Source: Aureimonas sp. ME7 (lineage in GTDB: Bacteria > Pseudomonadota > Alphaproteobacteria > Rhizobiales > Rhizobiaceae). From it: 64,000 nucleotides of DNA. A program made the position numbers and the translations under genes. The notes beneath the pieces were generated by a model that was given only the letters and a program-made list of their open reading frames with translations, was not told the DNA's origin and did no database searches. Within the stretch, counting starts at the first letter, position 1, and each line of letters starts with the position of its first letter. Below are positions 48,372 to 59,638 of this stretch, piece after piece. The stretch lies in contig NZ_CAJCKW010000003.1 of assembly GCF_903970965.1 (NCBI RefSeq), positions 396,479 to 460,478 on the forward strand. Direction: 5' to 3'.

Positions 48372-48944
48372 TCAGGATCCTAGATAGCCGAGGCTCGGCT
48401 CCAGGCGCTCGAAGGTCGCATCCATCGCATAGGCCTGCGACAGGAACGGGATCGAGACGTGGCCGAAGCGGATGGCCAGCTGCGCCTCGGCGACCTCCTC
48501 GCCGGTGTGCAGCACATGCGCCATGTAGAGCGCGACGGCGAGCCCCGTGCGGTCCGATCCCGAGCGGCAATGGATCAGGACGGGACCCTTGGCGCTATCG
48601 GCCACCTCGTAGAAGCGCCGGACCATGTCGTCCGTCAGCTCGCGGCCGGCCGACCACGACAGATCGACATAGTTCACGCCGTCCCTCAGCGCCGCCTCGC
48701 GCTCGCGGTCGTACCATTCGACGCCGCCCTGCGGCCCGCGCAGGTTGATCACAGTGCGGATGTGCTCGCGGCCGAGGAGGGCTGCGAAGTCCGGCGAGGC
48801 CAGCGTGCCCGAACGGTACAGGACGCCCGGCACGACCGTATGAGCGTTGCCGTTCCATTGCAGCCCCGCATACCAGGCGCCGACACCGAGGAAGGGGAGA
48901 AGGGCGAGGAGCCGGCGGCGGGGCAAGCGGCGCACGAGACGCAA
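48372..48944 (-). CDS. Membrane-anchored dual-specificity-type phosphatase
   Basis: 190 residues. A basic N terminus and one membrane helix (LLALLPFLGVGAWYAGL) are followed by a phosphatase domain with the CX5R loop HCRSGSDRTG and a general-acid region (VDLSWSAGRELTDD). The mature domain probably faces the periplasm. Substrate unknown: phosphotyrosine, phosphoinositide-like or a lipid head group. It lies between carA and carB on the same strand, 29 bases after the carA stop. Confidence 0.87.
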   Translation of the reverse strand: MRLVRRLPRRRLLALLPFLGVGAWYAGLQWNGNAHTVVPGVLYRSGTLASPDFAALLGREHIRTVINLRGPQGGVEWYDREREAALRDGVNYVDLSWSAGRELTDDMVRRFYEVADSAKGPVLIHCRSGSDRTGLAVALYMAHVLHTGEEVAEAQLAIRFGHVSIPFLSQAYAMDATFERLEPSLGYLGS

Positions 48945-48973
48945 CCTTTCGAACGAGGACGCTGGCTAAGCGA

Positions 48974-50158
48974 TCAGGCGGCCTTTTGGCCGCGATGCTC
49001 GTCGATCATCTCGAAGAAGCGGGCGAAGAGATAGTGCGAGTCCTGGGGACCGGGCGAGGCTTCCGGATGGTGCTGAACGGAGAACACCGGCGCGCCCTTG
49101 ACGCGCAGCCCGCAATTGGTCCCGTCGAAGAGCGAGACGTGGGTTTCCTCGACGCTGTCGGGCAGCGAATGGGCGGCCACCGCGAAACCATGGTTCATCG
49201 AGACGATCTCGACCTTACCGGTGGTGAAGTCCTTCACCGGGTGGTTGGCGCCGTGGTGACCCTGATGCATCTTCTCGGTCGTGCCGCCGAGCGCCAGCGC
49301 CAGGAGCTGATGGCCGAGGCAGATGCCGAACATCGGAACGCCGGACTTCGACAGCTCGCGGATCACCGGCACCGTGTATTCGCCGGTCGCCGCCGGATCG
49401 CCCGGGCCGTTGGACAGGAAGATGCCGTCCGGTGAATGCTTGAGGACGTCGTCGGCGCTCGCGGTCGGGGGGGCGATCACGACGCGCGCGCCGTGGCCCG
49501 ACATCAGGCGCAGGATGTTGCGCTTGGCGCCGTAGTCGATCGCGACGATCGTGTAGGCGGGCTCGGAACCGGCGTGGTAGCCCTTGTTCCAGGCCCAGGG
49601 TCCTTCCACCCAGGCTTCCTCGCGCTTGGAGGCGGCGTCCTTGGCGAGATCGAGGCCGACGAGCCCGCTCCAGCCGGCGGCCTTCGCGCGCAGCGCCTCG
49701 ATGTCGAAGACGCCGTCCGGGTTGTGGGCGATCACCGCGTTCGGCATGCCTTTTTCGCGGATCAGCGCGGTAAGGGCGCGGGTGTCGACACCCGAAAGCG
49801 CCACGACGCCGCGCCGCTTCAGCCAAGCGTCGAGGCCGCCGGCCGAGCGGTAGTTCGATGGGGCCGAAACCTCGGCGCGGAAGATCGCGCCCACCGCACC
49901 GACATTGTTGTCCGGGACGAGGTCTTCGATGTCTTCGTCGTTGGCGCCGACATTGCCGATATGGGGAAAGGTGAAGGTGACGATCTGGCGGGCATAGGAC
50001 GGGTCGGTCAGGATCTCCTGGTAGCCGGTCAGCGAGGTGTTGAAGCACACTTCGCCCAGCGCCTCGCCGACCGCGCCGATACCGTCGCCCTCGATCACGG
50101 TGCCGTCCGCCAGCACGAGCAGGGCCGTGGGCTTTCTCTGCGTCCAGGCGTCGCTCAT
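48974..50158 (-). CDS. carA: Carbamoyl-phosphate synthase small subunit
   Basis: 394 residues from the ATG at 50158 (MSDAWTQRKPTALLVLADGT). N-terminal CarA domain (FNTSLTGYQEILTDPSYARQ) and C-terminal class I glutamine amidotransferase with Cys in MFGICLGHQLLALALGG and His/Glu in FSVQHHPEASPGP. Supplies ammonia to CarB. Confidence 0.97.
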   Translation of the reverse strand: MSDAWTQRKPTALLVLADGTVIEGDGIGAVGEALGEVCFNTSLTGYQEILTDPSYARQIVTFTFPHIGNVGANDEDIEDLVPDNNVGAVGAIFRAEVSAPSNYRSAGGLDAWLKRRGVVALSGVDTRALTALIREKGMPNAVIAHNPDGVFDIEALRAKAAGWSGLVGLDLAKDAASKREEAWVEGPWAWNKGYHAGSEPAYTIVAIDYGAKRNILRLMSGHGARVVIAPPTASADDVLKHSPDGIFLSNGPGDPAATGEYTVPVIRELSKSGVPMFGICLGHQLLALALGGTTEKMHQGHHGANHPVKDFTTGKVEIVSMNHGFAVAAHSLPDSVEETHVSLFDGTNCGLRVKGAPVFSVQHHPEASPGPQDSHYLFARFFEMIDEHRGQKAA

Positions 50159-50559
50159 CGTCTCGTCACTCCGTTCGGGATCCATCGGGGGCCAGCGGCC
50201 GCGCCCTTTGGAGCGTCCATATCGCGCCGATGGAACGCGGACGCAACCCCGCATCGACGCATGCCTGTGGAGCATGGGACGCATGCGCTTGCAAAACGGG
50301 TGCGCCGTCATTAATCCTTCGTCAACTTCCGCCGCAGGCCTTCAAGAACAGACATGTTCCGCCGGCGGCGAAGACGGATCGTGATCGTTATCCACTGGAT
50401 TGTGCAGGACGCACCGGGCCGAGCCACTACCGGCCACTTCGGATTCACCCATCTTCCCACAAGCTGACACGGCTAGCCTCGTTCCTTCTTGGACGGGAGC
50501 CGAGCCGCGCTCGAACCCTTCGCGGGGTCGCGGCGGCAAGACGAACAGGACGAGTTGGA
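50159..50559. other. Divergent region between carA and yqeY-like gene
   Basis: 401 bases without a supported gene. No PyrR-, arginine- or purine-type leader is recognised upstream of carA. No clear promoter or terminator was picked out. Confidence 0.5.
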
Positions 50560-51009
50560 ATGCGCGAAGAGATCGCAGATGCATTGCAGGCGGCGACGGT
50601 CAACGGCGACAAACGGCGGATCGCGACGCTTCGGCTGGTCGCGGCGGCCCTGAAGGACAAGGAAGCGGCCTGCCGCGAGGCCGGCAAGCCGCTGCCGGGC
50701 GGCGGCGACATGACGCCGCTTCTCCAGTGCATGATCCGGCACCGCGAGGAAGCCGCCTTCGCCCTGGAGGGCCAGGGGCGCCGCGAGGAAGCCGGCGCCG
50801 AACGCGCGGTGGCCGAGATGGTCCGCGAACTCCTGCCGGCGCCCGTTTCCGTCGGCGAGATCGAGGCGGCGTGCCGGCAGATCGTCAGCGATACCGGCTC
50901 CAAGGGCCTGCGCGACGTCGGCCGTTGCATGAACGCGCTGAAGGAGCGCTACCAGGACAAGCTCAACATGATCGAGGCCGGCAGCGTGATGCGCGCCCTT
51001 CTCAGCTGA
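50560..51009 (+). CDS. GatB/YqeY domain protein
   Basis: 149 residues from the ATG at 50560. The helical YqeY domain (KRRIATLRLVAAALKDKEAA, EREEAGAERAVAEMVRELLP-like region, GSKGLRDVGRCMNALKERY) resembles the tRNA-binding tail of GatB amidotransferase. Conserved between carA and dnaG in alphaproteobacteria; exact function unknown. Its 3' end overlaps the convergent acetyltransferase gene by 8 bases. Confidence 0.93.
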   Translation: MREEIADALQAATVNGDKRRIATLRLVAAALKDKEAACREAGKPLPGGGDMTPLLQCMIRHREEAAFALEGQGRREEAGAERAVAEMVRELLPAPVSVGEIEAACRQIVSDTGSKGLRDVGRCMNALKERYQDKLNMIEAGSVMRALLS

Positions 51010-51550
51010 ACGCCCGGCGCCTTTCCCATTCGGCCTTGTCGAGGCGGAAGCATTGCCACGGCGTCGGCGTGCCCGCGAGATCGAGGACCGCATCGTAGAC
51101 GTGGCGCGCGCCGAGCTTGGCGGTCGCCTTCTGCGAGCGGATGTTGCTCGGGGCGATGTGGAACCAGACCGCGTCGAAGCTCGCAAACGCGTGGGTCAGC
51201 ATCAGGGTCTTGAGTTCGCGGTTGGTGGCGCCGCCCCAGTGCGACCGATCGAGGAACGTGAAGCCGATCGAGATCGCATCGGGCTGATCGGGGGCGACGT
51301 AGTAGCGCGAGCAGCCGATGATCCGCCCTGCCGCCCGGTCCTCCACTGCCAGCGTGCCGCCGAGGGCGACGAGCTGGCGGAAATAGGGCTCGAAGTTCTC
51401 CCGCTTGTAGCGCTCCGTCGCGGGATGGCCGGCCCAGGTGAGGGGGTCGGAAGCCGCCGCATGGAGGGCGTCGAGATCGCCCGATACCAGCGGGCGGAGG
51501 TCGAGTGTCGGGCCGACAAGGGTCGGCTGGTCGTCGAAGCCGGTGGGCAT
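51002..51550 (-). CDS. GNAT-family N-acetyltransferase
   Basis: 182 residues resembling RimJ/RimL-type acetyltransferases: TLDLRPLVSGDLDALHAAAS, GRIIGCSRYYVAPDQPDAIS and the acetyl-CoA region GGATNRELKTLMLTHAFASF followed by NIRSQKATAKLGARH. Substrate unknown, possibly an amino group of a small molecule or protein. It lies 3 bases after the chorismate mutase stop, on the same strand. Confidence 0.9.
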   Translation of the reverse strand: MPTGFDDQPTLVGPTLDLRPLVSGDLDALHAAASDPLTWAGHPATERYKRENFEPYFRQLVALGGTLAVEDRAAGRIIGCSRYYVAPDQPDAISIGFTFLDRSHWGGATNRELKTLMLTHAFASFDAVWFHIAPSNIRSQKATAKLGARHVYDAVLDLAGTPTPWQCFRLDKAEWERRRAFS

Positions 51551-51553
51551 GGG

Positions 51554-51871
51554 TTACGCGCCGCCCTTCTCGGCCATCTCGCGCGCCGTCGCCTCGTGAT
51601 AGCGGATCACCTCGCGCACCACGAAGGCGAGATACTTCTCGGCGAAGTCCGGGTCGAGCTGGGCGGCACCGGCCAGTTCGCGCAGGCGCGCCACCTGCCG
51701 CTTCTCGCGCGCCGGATCGGCAGGGGGCAGGTCGTGCTCGGCCTTCAGGACGCCGACGCGCTGCGTGCAGCGGAAGCGCTCGGCCAACATGTGGATGATC
51801 GCGGCGTCGATATTGTCGATCGAATCCCGAAGGGACTTCAGTTCGGGCAGGATCGGGGCGGTCTGGTCCAT
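51554..51871 (-). CDS. Chorismate mutase (AroQ class)
   Basis: 105 residues. All-helical AroQ fold: LRDSIDNIDAAIIHMLAERF with the first active-site Arg/Lys region (RFRCTQRVGVLKAEHDLPP) and REVIRYHEATAREM at the end. Converts chorismate to prephenate for Phe/Tyr synthesis. Upstream of the acetyltransferase and divergent from dnaG; operon with the acetyltransferase is likely. Confidence 0.93.
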   Translation of the reverse strand: MDQTAPILPELKSLRDSIDNIDAAIIHMLAERFRCTQRVGVLKAEHDLPPADPAREKRQVARLRELAGAAQLDPDFAEKYLAFVVREVIRYHEATAREMAEKGGA

Positions 51872-52029
51872 GAGGCGGCTCTGGGCTTTTGCGCGTTGCG
51901 GGTCGCATCTCGATAGGCTTCCCCAAGCGATCCGTCAAAAGCCGCCTTGCCCTGTGGATGGAGGTGGACAAGCCCCGTCCGCGCATGAAAACTGTGGCAT
52001 TCGGGCTCCGGGATGACGATATCACCCGT

Positions 52030-53979
52030 ATGCGCTTTCCTCCGCAATTTCTCGACGACATCCGCGACCGTATCCCGATCTCCGACGTGATCGGGCGGCG
52101 CGTGACGTGGGACCGGCGCAAGACGCAGTCCGCGAAGGGCGACTGGTGGGCGTGCTGCCCGTTCCACGGCGAAAAGTCGCCCTCGTTCCACTGCGAGGAC
52201 GCCAAGGGGCGCTACCACTGTTTCGGCTGCGGCGTGTCGGGCGACCATTTCCGCTTCCTGACCGAGTTGGAGGGCATGAGCTTTCCTGAGGCCGTGGAGC
52301 GGTTGGCCGGCGAGGCGGGCCTGCCGATGCCCGCGCGCGATCGCGAGGAGGAAAAGCGCGAGGAAACCCGCGCGACGCTTCTCGACGCGCTGCGCCTTTC
52401 CGCCGAGTTCTTCCGCCAGACCCTGCAGGAGGCGGACGGAGCGAAAGCGCGAGCCTATCTTCGCGATCGCGGCATCAACCCGATCGTCCAGAAGACGTTC
52501 GGCCTTGGCTTCGCGCCCGACAGCCGCAACCGCCTGAAGGAGTTCCTGGCGGGCAGGGGGGTCGGACGCGCTGAGATCGAGGGGGCCGGCCTCGTCGTGC
52601 ATGGCGAGGGGATCGCCGTGTCCTACGACCGGTTCCGCGACCGGGTGATGTTTCCCATCCTCGACGTGCGCGAGCGGCCGATCGCCTTCGGCGGACGGGC
52701 GATGGCCGCCGGCGTTCCCGCCAAGTACCTGAACTCTCCGGAAACCGAGGTCTTCCACAAGGGTCAGGTCCTGTTCAACCTCGCCTCCGCCCGGCGCGCG
52801 GCCAAGGCGACCGGGACGCTGGTGGTCGCCGAAGGCTACATGGACGTGATCGCGCTCCATCAGGCGGGGTTCGAGCATGCCGTCGCCCCGCTCGGCACGG
52901 CGCTGACGGAGCGCCAGCTCGACCTTCTGTGGCGCACGGTTCCCGAGCCGATCCTGTGCTTCGACGGCGATGCGGCGGGGCTCAAGGCGGCCAACCGCGC
53001 GGCCGAACTCGCCCTGCCGCTGATCCGGCCGGGACGCTCCCTGCGCTTCGCGCTCCTGCCGGAGGGCAAGGACCCCGACGATCTCGTGCGCGACACGGGA
53101 GCGGACGCGATGAAGGGTGTTCTGGAGCGCGCCCGCCCGCTCGCCGATCTTCTCTGGATGCGCGAAACGGCGGCGGGCAATTTCGACACGCCCGAACGCC
53201 GGGCCGAGCTGGAGCAGCGCCTGAAAGGCCTGATGCGCCAGATCGGCGACGAAAACGTGCGCCGGCACTACCTGCAGGACATCGACGAGCGCCTGTCGGC
53301 CTATTTCGGCCCGGCGCCGTCGTTCTCCAAGGGCGGCAACCGCGACAACTGGCGCCGGGGGGACAACCGGCAGGGCGGGGGCGGGCGCCGTTCGGGCGCG
53401 CCGGGTGCCGGGCGCCGCTCGCCGGTGTCCGACCGTCTGGCGCGCACCTCGCTGATGGGCGGGGTCGACACCAAGGCCGCGCCGATGCGCGAGATGTCGA
53501 TCCTCGTCGGCTTCGTGAACCACCCGCTTCTCCTGCGCGAGGCCTTCGATTATTTCGCCGATCTGGAACTGACGAGCCCGGAGCTGGAGCGCCTGCGCTC
53601 GGCGGTGATCGACGTCCATGCCGACGGCCATCAGCATACGCGCGAGGACATTCTGGCCGAGCTCGACCGGCGCATGCTCCTCCCGTTCTTCCAGGGCTGC
53701 GAGATGAAGCTGCAAGGGGTGCGGCTGTGGAGTTTTCTCAGCCCCGCCGCGCTGGAGGATGCGCGCGAGGCGGTGCGTCAGGCACTTCACTTGCAGCACC
53801 GCCATCTCTCACTACATAGGGAACTCCGAGCGGCAGAAGCTGCGCTCGGTACGGACGGCGACGAGCTCGCGCATGCCCAGCTGGTCGAGATCCATCGGGA
53901 AATCAACAATTTGGCGGGAACCGAGGCGCTGATAGACGGGTTTGGCCTGCTGTCGGGTCGTCCCGCCAAGGGTATCTGA
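52030..53979 (+). CDS. dnaG: DNA primase
   Basis: 649 residues from the ATG at 52030. N-terminal CHC2 zinc ribbon (Cys43, His46, Cys64, Cys67), TOPRIM catalytic domain with VVAEGYMDVIALH and CFDGDAAGLKAA, and a C-terminal helicase-interaction domain. The earlier frame start at 51889 is rejected because it adds residues before the conserved MRFPPQFLDDIRDR start. Makes the RNA primers of lagging-strand synthesis. Upstream of rpoD, the usual bacterial macromolecular-synthesis arrangement. Confidence 0.96.
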   Translation: MRFPPQFLDDIRDRIPISDVIGRRVTWDRRKTQSAKGDWWACCPFHGEKSPSFHCEDAKGRYHCFGCGVSGDHFRFLTELEGMSFPEAVERLAGEAGLPMPARDREEEKREETRATLLDALRLSAEFFRQTLQEADGAKARAYLRDRGINPIVQKTFGLGFAPDSRNRLKEFLAGRGVGRAEIEGAGLVVHGEGIAVSYDRFRDRVMFPILDVRERPIAFGGRAMAAGVPAKYLNSPETEVFHKGQVLFNLASARRAAKATGTLVVAEGYMDVIALHQAGFEHAVAPLGTALTERQLDLLWRTVPEPILCFDGDAAGLKAANRAAELALPLIRPGRSLRFALLPEGKDPDDLVRDTGADAMKGVLERARPLADLLWMRETAAGNFDTPERRAELEQRLKGLMRQIGDENVRRHYLQDIDERLSAYFGPAPSFSKGGNRDNWRRGDNRQGGGGRRSGAPGAGRRSPVSDRLARTSLMGGVDTKAAPMREMSILVGFVNHPLLLREAFDYFADLELTSPELERLRSAVIDVHADGHQHTREDILAELDRRMLLPFFQGCEMKLQGVRLWSFLSPAALEDAREAVRQALHLQHRHLSLHRELRAAEAALGTDGDELAHAQLVEIHREINNLAGTEALIDGFGLLSGRPAKGI

Positions 53980-54306
53980 GTTGCAACCGGGCTTTTCTCG
54001 CGATGCGAAACGGCTCGGCGGTTCGCTGGAATAATTCTGCCAAAGGACGTCAAGCCCTTGACTTCGCGGCAGGATGGAACAAACACGCACCGGCCGGACG
54101 CTGGTGCCGGTCCATGCGGGTCGGCATCGCTTCGAAGGGTGCCGAGGTCGAATGGGAAGGGCCGGGAATAGGGCGCCGAGCCGGATCGCGATCACATCCG
54201 CGATCATGGTTAGGCGGTCGTTAACGGCCGGCGGTTAAGTGTGGATCGGAGCGCGCCCACGGCGGCTCGGGTTCCGGCGCACCGCGCCAGATGGAGACGA
54301 ATGCGC
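53980..54306. other. dnaG-rpoD intergenic region
   Basis: 327 bases. CTTGACT at 54057-54063 is a possible -35, or a heat-shock sigma -35, but no good -10 follows. A GGAG site lies just before rpoD. Nothing else is recognised. Confidence 0.45.
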
Positions 54307-56289
<1,983 letters not shown>

Positions 56290-56310
56290 TCCTTATCCGT
56301 CCGAATGCGA

Positions 56311-56345
56311 AAAGGGCGTCTCTTCCGGGAGGCGCCCTTTTTCAT
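56311..56345 (+). terminator. Rho-independent terminator after rpoD
   Basis: Stem AAAGGGCG... with GGCGCCCTTT around TCTTCCGGG and a five-T run, 22 bases after the rpoD stop. Confidence 0.88.
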
Positions 56346-56360
56346 GGCGAGAAAGCTGCC

Positions 56361-56807
56361 TCAGGCGGTCGCGACGCGCTCCGGCAGGGCGGTCGGATGG
56401 GGAAGGGCGCGCAGGCGGCGCGAGAGGACGGCGGCCACCATCATCGCCCCTACCACCGTGACATGCTCGGTCGCGGTGTAGAAATGCTCGGTGGCGGCCG
56501 GGCCCGTCATATTCCAGAAGTCGTGGACGAGGAGGATGGTGAGGCCTGTGAAGGTCGCCAGCATGCCGGCGCCGAGCCATGCGGCGCGGTCGAGGATGAT
56601 CAAGGCGGAGCCCAAAAGCTCCACCGCGATCACCAGCGCCGCGACGAGGGCCGGCGGGTGGAAGCCGAAGAAGGCCATCTCCGCGCTCGCGCCCTCGAAA
56701 TCGGCGAGCTTGGCGAGGCCGCTGCCCCAGAAGCAGAAGGTGAGGACGACGCAGGCGAAGCGCGCGAACCAGGGCGCGGCGAGAAGCGAAGCGATGGACC
56801 GAGGCAT
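56361..56807 (-). CDS. DoxX-family membrane protein
   Basis: 148 residues from the ATG at 56807, preceded by AAGGGAG. Four hydrophobic helices (ARFACVVLTFCFWGSGLAKL, ALVIAVELLGSALIILD, LATFTGLTILLVHDFW, VTVVGAMMVAAVL). DoxX proteins are found with thiosulfate or redox systems and in mycobacteria form a redox-associated membrane complex; here the role is unknown. Convergent with rpoD. Confidence 0.9.
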   Translation of the reverse strand: MPRSIASLLAAPWFARFACVVLTFCFWGSGLAKLADFEGASAEMAFFGFHPPALVAALVIAVELLGSALIILDRAAWLGAGMLATFTGLTILLVHDFWNMTGPAATEHFYTATEHVTVVGAMMVAAVLSRRLRALPHPTALPERVATA

Positions 56808-56859
56808 GAAACGACTCCCTTGAGCGGAGACCGGCCGCGCCGGTCGACGACGGGAGCGT

Positions 56860-58401
56860 TTAGGCGGACACCGTTTCCTGTTGATTTCGTGCGTGTTCCG
56901 TCCGGTACCGCTGGACGATCGCGGCCTTCGGCATGGGACGGGCCATGAAGTATCCCTGGAACAGGGTGCAGCCGGCAGCCTTCGCCAGAAGCAGCTGGCT
57001 TTCGTTCTCGATGCCCTCCGCCACCACCGACAGGCGCATCGCGCCCGCAACGCTTGCCAGTGCGGAGACGAGCACGTTGTCCGTGTCGCTTTCGCCGAGC
57101 TTGGCGATGTAGCTCCGGTCGATCTTGATCGAGTCCACGGGCAGATGCCGGAGATAGTCGAACCCGCTGAAGCCCGTGCCGAAATCGTCGAGCGAGACGA
57201 GAATGCCCATGTCGCGCAGCGCCTGCAGGCGGCGGCAGATGTCGGGTGTCGCCTGGATCGCGACGGACTCGGTGAGTTCCAGCGTCAGCTGCCGGGGCGG
57301 ATGCCCGGTTTCGCGAAGGACGCGCGCCACCATGTCGACGACGTCGTCGCGGCGCAGTTGGCTGGCCGAGACGTTGACCGAGATGTTGAGATCGGGAAGC
57401 TCGCGCGCGTCGCTCAAGGCGCGGCGCAGCACCCACTCGCCGAGCTGGTCGATCAGCGCCGTGCTTTCCGCGATGGGAATGAACACGGCGGGCGAGATGT
57501 TGCCGCGCGACGGGCTCTGCCAGCGCAAGAGCGCCTCCACCGAGATCGTACGCCCGTCATGGCCGGTGATCGGCTGGTAGTGGATGTCGAGCTCGTTGAG
57601 AAGGATCGCGGCGCGCAGTTCGCGCTCGATCAGGCGACGCTGCTTGAGATCGCGCATCATCTCCTCGTCGAAGGCGGCGATCTGGTTTCGACCCGCCCGC
57701 TTGGCGGCATAAAGGGCGATGTCGGCGAACTGCATCGCCTCCGACAGATAGACCGTTCGCTCCGGCACCATGACGACGCCGAGGCTCGCCGACAGTGTCA
57801 GCGGGCGCCCGCCGGTCATCACCGGACGGTTGAGCTCGCAGCAGAAGTCGCGGCCGAGGCGCAGGGCGACCCGTTCGTTGGCGCAAGGCAGCACGAAGGC
57901 GAACTCGTCGCCGCCGAGCCGCCCGATCAGCGCGCCCGGAAACGACTGGTCGATGCACTGCGCGATATAGGACAGCGCGAAATCGCCGGCACGGTGCCCG
58001 AAACTGTCGTTCAGCGGCTTCAGGTGGTCCATGTCGAGCGCGAAGAAGGCGAGCGCCTCATCGCTCGATCGCGCCGACAAACGAGCGGACACCGCTTCCA
58101 GAAAGGCACGCCGCGTCATCACACCGGTGATGTCGTCGAGAACGTGGCGATGGATCAGGGCCTCCTGATCGGCGGTCAGCTGCGATAGGTCGCCTTCCAG
58201 CGCGCGCAGGCGCCGCGCGAGGCGAGCGAGCACAACCAACGCAACGGCACCCGCGAGACCGATGGGTGCCAGAAGCCAGGGCTGCACCGTCGCGCCAAGC
58301 GATGCGGCAAGAGCCCAAGCCCCCGCGAGCGAGAGAACGGTTCGGGGCGCACCGTGCAGAAGGTCGCGCCCATCGTTCCAGAGAGAGATGACCCGGTCCA
58401 T
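56860..58401 (-). CDS. GGDEF-EAL cyclic di-GMP signalling protein
   Basis: 513 residues. Two N-terminal membrane helices (about 18-65), a GGDEF domain with an intact active site (GRLGGDEFAFVL) and an EAL domain with SVEALLRWQSP, DDFGTGFSGFDYLRHLPVD and IKIDRSYI, consistent with phosphodiesterase activity. Both catalytic motifs are present, so the net activity cannot be told. No sensor domain between helix and GGDEF. Confidence 0.93.
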   Translation of the reverse strand: MDRVISLWNDGRDLLHGAPRTVLSLAGAWALAASLGATVQPWLLAPIGLAGAVALVVLARLARRLRALEGDLSQLTADQEALIHRHVLDDITGVMTRRAFLEAVSARLSARSSDEALAFFALDMDHLKPLNDSFGHRAGDFALSYIAQCIDQSFPGALIGRLGGDEFAFVLPCANERVALRLGRDFCCELNRPVMTGGRPLTLSASLGVVMVPERTVYLSEAMQFADIALYAAKRAGRNQIAAFDEEMMRDLKQRRLIERELRAAILLNELDIHYQPITGHDGRTISVEALLRWQSPSRGNISPAVFIPIAESTALIDQLGEWVLRRALSDARELPDLNISVNVSASQLRRDDVVDMVARVLRETGHPPRQLTLELTESVAIQATPDICRRLQALRDMGILVSLDDFGTGFSGFDYLRHLPVDSIKIDRSYIAKLGESDTDNVLVSALASVAGAMRLSVVAEGIENESQLLLAKAAGCTLFQGYFMARPMPKAAIVQRYRTEHARNQQETVSA

Positions 58402-58515
58402 TGCGATTCCGTCGAAGACTGCCGGCTTGTTCTAGCCGGCAATCGTGAAGGCTTCGCATCGCAACAACCGCTTTGCGAGCTTGCGTGGAATTTTCCGCGC
58501 GAGCCCGGCAAGGCT

Positions 58516-59253
58516 TCAAGGCTGGAGTTCGTAGACGATCCGAACGTCGGCCGAAACGGTGTTTTCGCCGATCTCGACGGGAACCTTGGCGGCCATATCC
58601 GACGCCATCATGCGCATGGCGCCCATCGGCGCGGGCATGGGGGGAGGGAAGGCGGACGCTCCGTTTTCGATCGAGACGATCCGCCCGAGCTGCAGACCCG
58701 CCGCTTCCGCGAGAGCCTGCGCGCTCGCGCGCGCCTTTTCGACCGCGCTCTTGCGTGCGGCGTTTTCCAGCGCCGAGGAATCCTCGATCTGGAAGGAGAT
58801 GTTGCCGCCCTCGTTGACGCCGAGCTGCACCGCCCGGTCGAGAAGCTCGCCGAGGCGCGCGAGGTCGCGAACCTTGACCGAAAGCGTGTTGCGCACTTCG
58901 TATCCGGTCACGGTCGGCGGCCCCTGCGTGCCGTCGGGCTTGTTGTCGTAGCGGTATTGCGGGGCGATCTGGAAGCCGGCCGTCTGCATGTCGCGCGGCT
59001 CGACGCCGAACGAGGGCAGCGCGCCGCGAACCCCATCGATCGCCTCGTTGGCCGCCTTGAGCGCCTCGGCGGCGGTGGGGGCCGCGCGCATCACGGTGAG
59101 CTGTGTCACCGCCAAGTCGGGCGCGGCGCTGGCCTGCCCCTCCCCGGACACGCTGATGCGGGCGGGCACCGGCGCCTTGGCCTCCTGGGCAAGGGCCGAT
59201 CCCGATAGAACGAGACCGAAGGCCAGAGGGGCGATCATGCGAAGCTTGGACAT
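58516..59253 (-). CDS. SIMPL-domain periplasmic protein (DUF541)
   Basis: 245 residues from the ATG at 59253, with AGGAG upstream. Signal peptide (MSKLRMIAPLAFGLVLSGSALA) then a SIMPL domain (ISVSGEGQASAAPDLAVTQL, VTGYEVRNTLSVKVRDL, GNISFQIEDSSALENAARK). Related periplasmic proteins such as Brucella BP26 and E. coli YggE form rings and are linked to oxidative stress. Function here is inferred only. Confidence 0.92.
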   Translation of the reverse strand: MSKLRMIAPLAFGLVLSGSALAQEAKAPVPARISVSGEGQASAAPDLAVTQLTVMRAAPTAAEALKAANEAIDGVRGALPSFGVEPRDMQTAGFQIAPQYRYDNKPDGTQGPPTVTGYEVRNTLSVKVRDLARLGELLDRAVQLGVNEGGNISFQIEDSSALENAARKSAVEKARASAQALAEAAGLQLGRIVSIENGASAFPPPMPAPMGAMRMMASDMAAKVPVEIGENTVSADVRIVYELQP

Positions 59254-59417
59254 GGGGCTGATTCTCCTCAACGCCGCGAAACACGCCTCGTCTGTGACGC
59301 GCGAATGCGGCGAAATCCATGATCACCGCCGTCGTCATCCACGATCGTCCGTCGACGCGCCGAAGGGGGATGGGATGGCTGACGAGGGGGTAAGGATTTG
59401 CGCGATAACGCCTCGGG

Positions 59418-59490
59418 TGGGCCCGGCAGGACTCGAACCTGCAACCAAGCGGTTATGAGCCGCCGGCTCTAACCATTGAGCTACAGGCCC
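59418..59490 (-). tRNA. tRNA with CAU anticodon, probably tRNA-Ile2
   Basis: A 73-base cloverleaf: acceptor GGGCCTG with CGGGCCC, D arm GCTC-AATGGTTA-GAGC, anticodon arm GGCGG-CTCATAA-CCGCT, T arm GCAGG-TTCGAGT-CCTGC, discriminator A. No encoded CCA. It resembles E. coli ileX in the D loop and the segment after the anticodon stem, not initiator tRNA-Met. That points to Ile2, whose C34 is changed to lysidine by TilS to read AUA. An elongator Met identity is not excluded. Confidence 0.9.
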
Positions 59491-59638
59491 GACCCGAAGG
59501 CCATGGCCTATCGTAAAGCGGCGGCGCGCTCAAGGCTCAGGGGAAGGGGGGGCGCAAGGTTTCCCATGGAGGCGCGGCGCGCTAAAGCGGGGGCCAAGCG
59601 CAACGGGGCTTTGAGGCTCCACGCAAGGAGCCTTTCGA

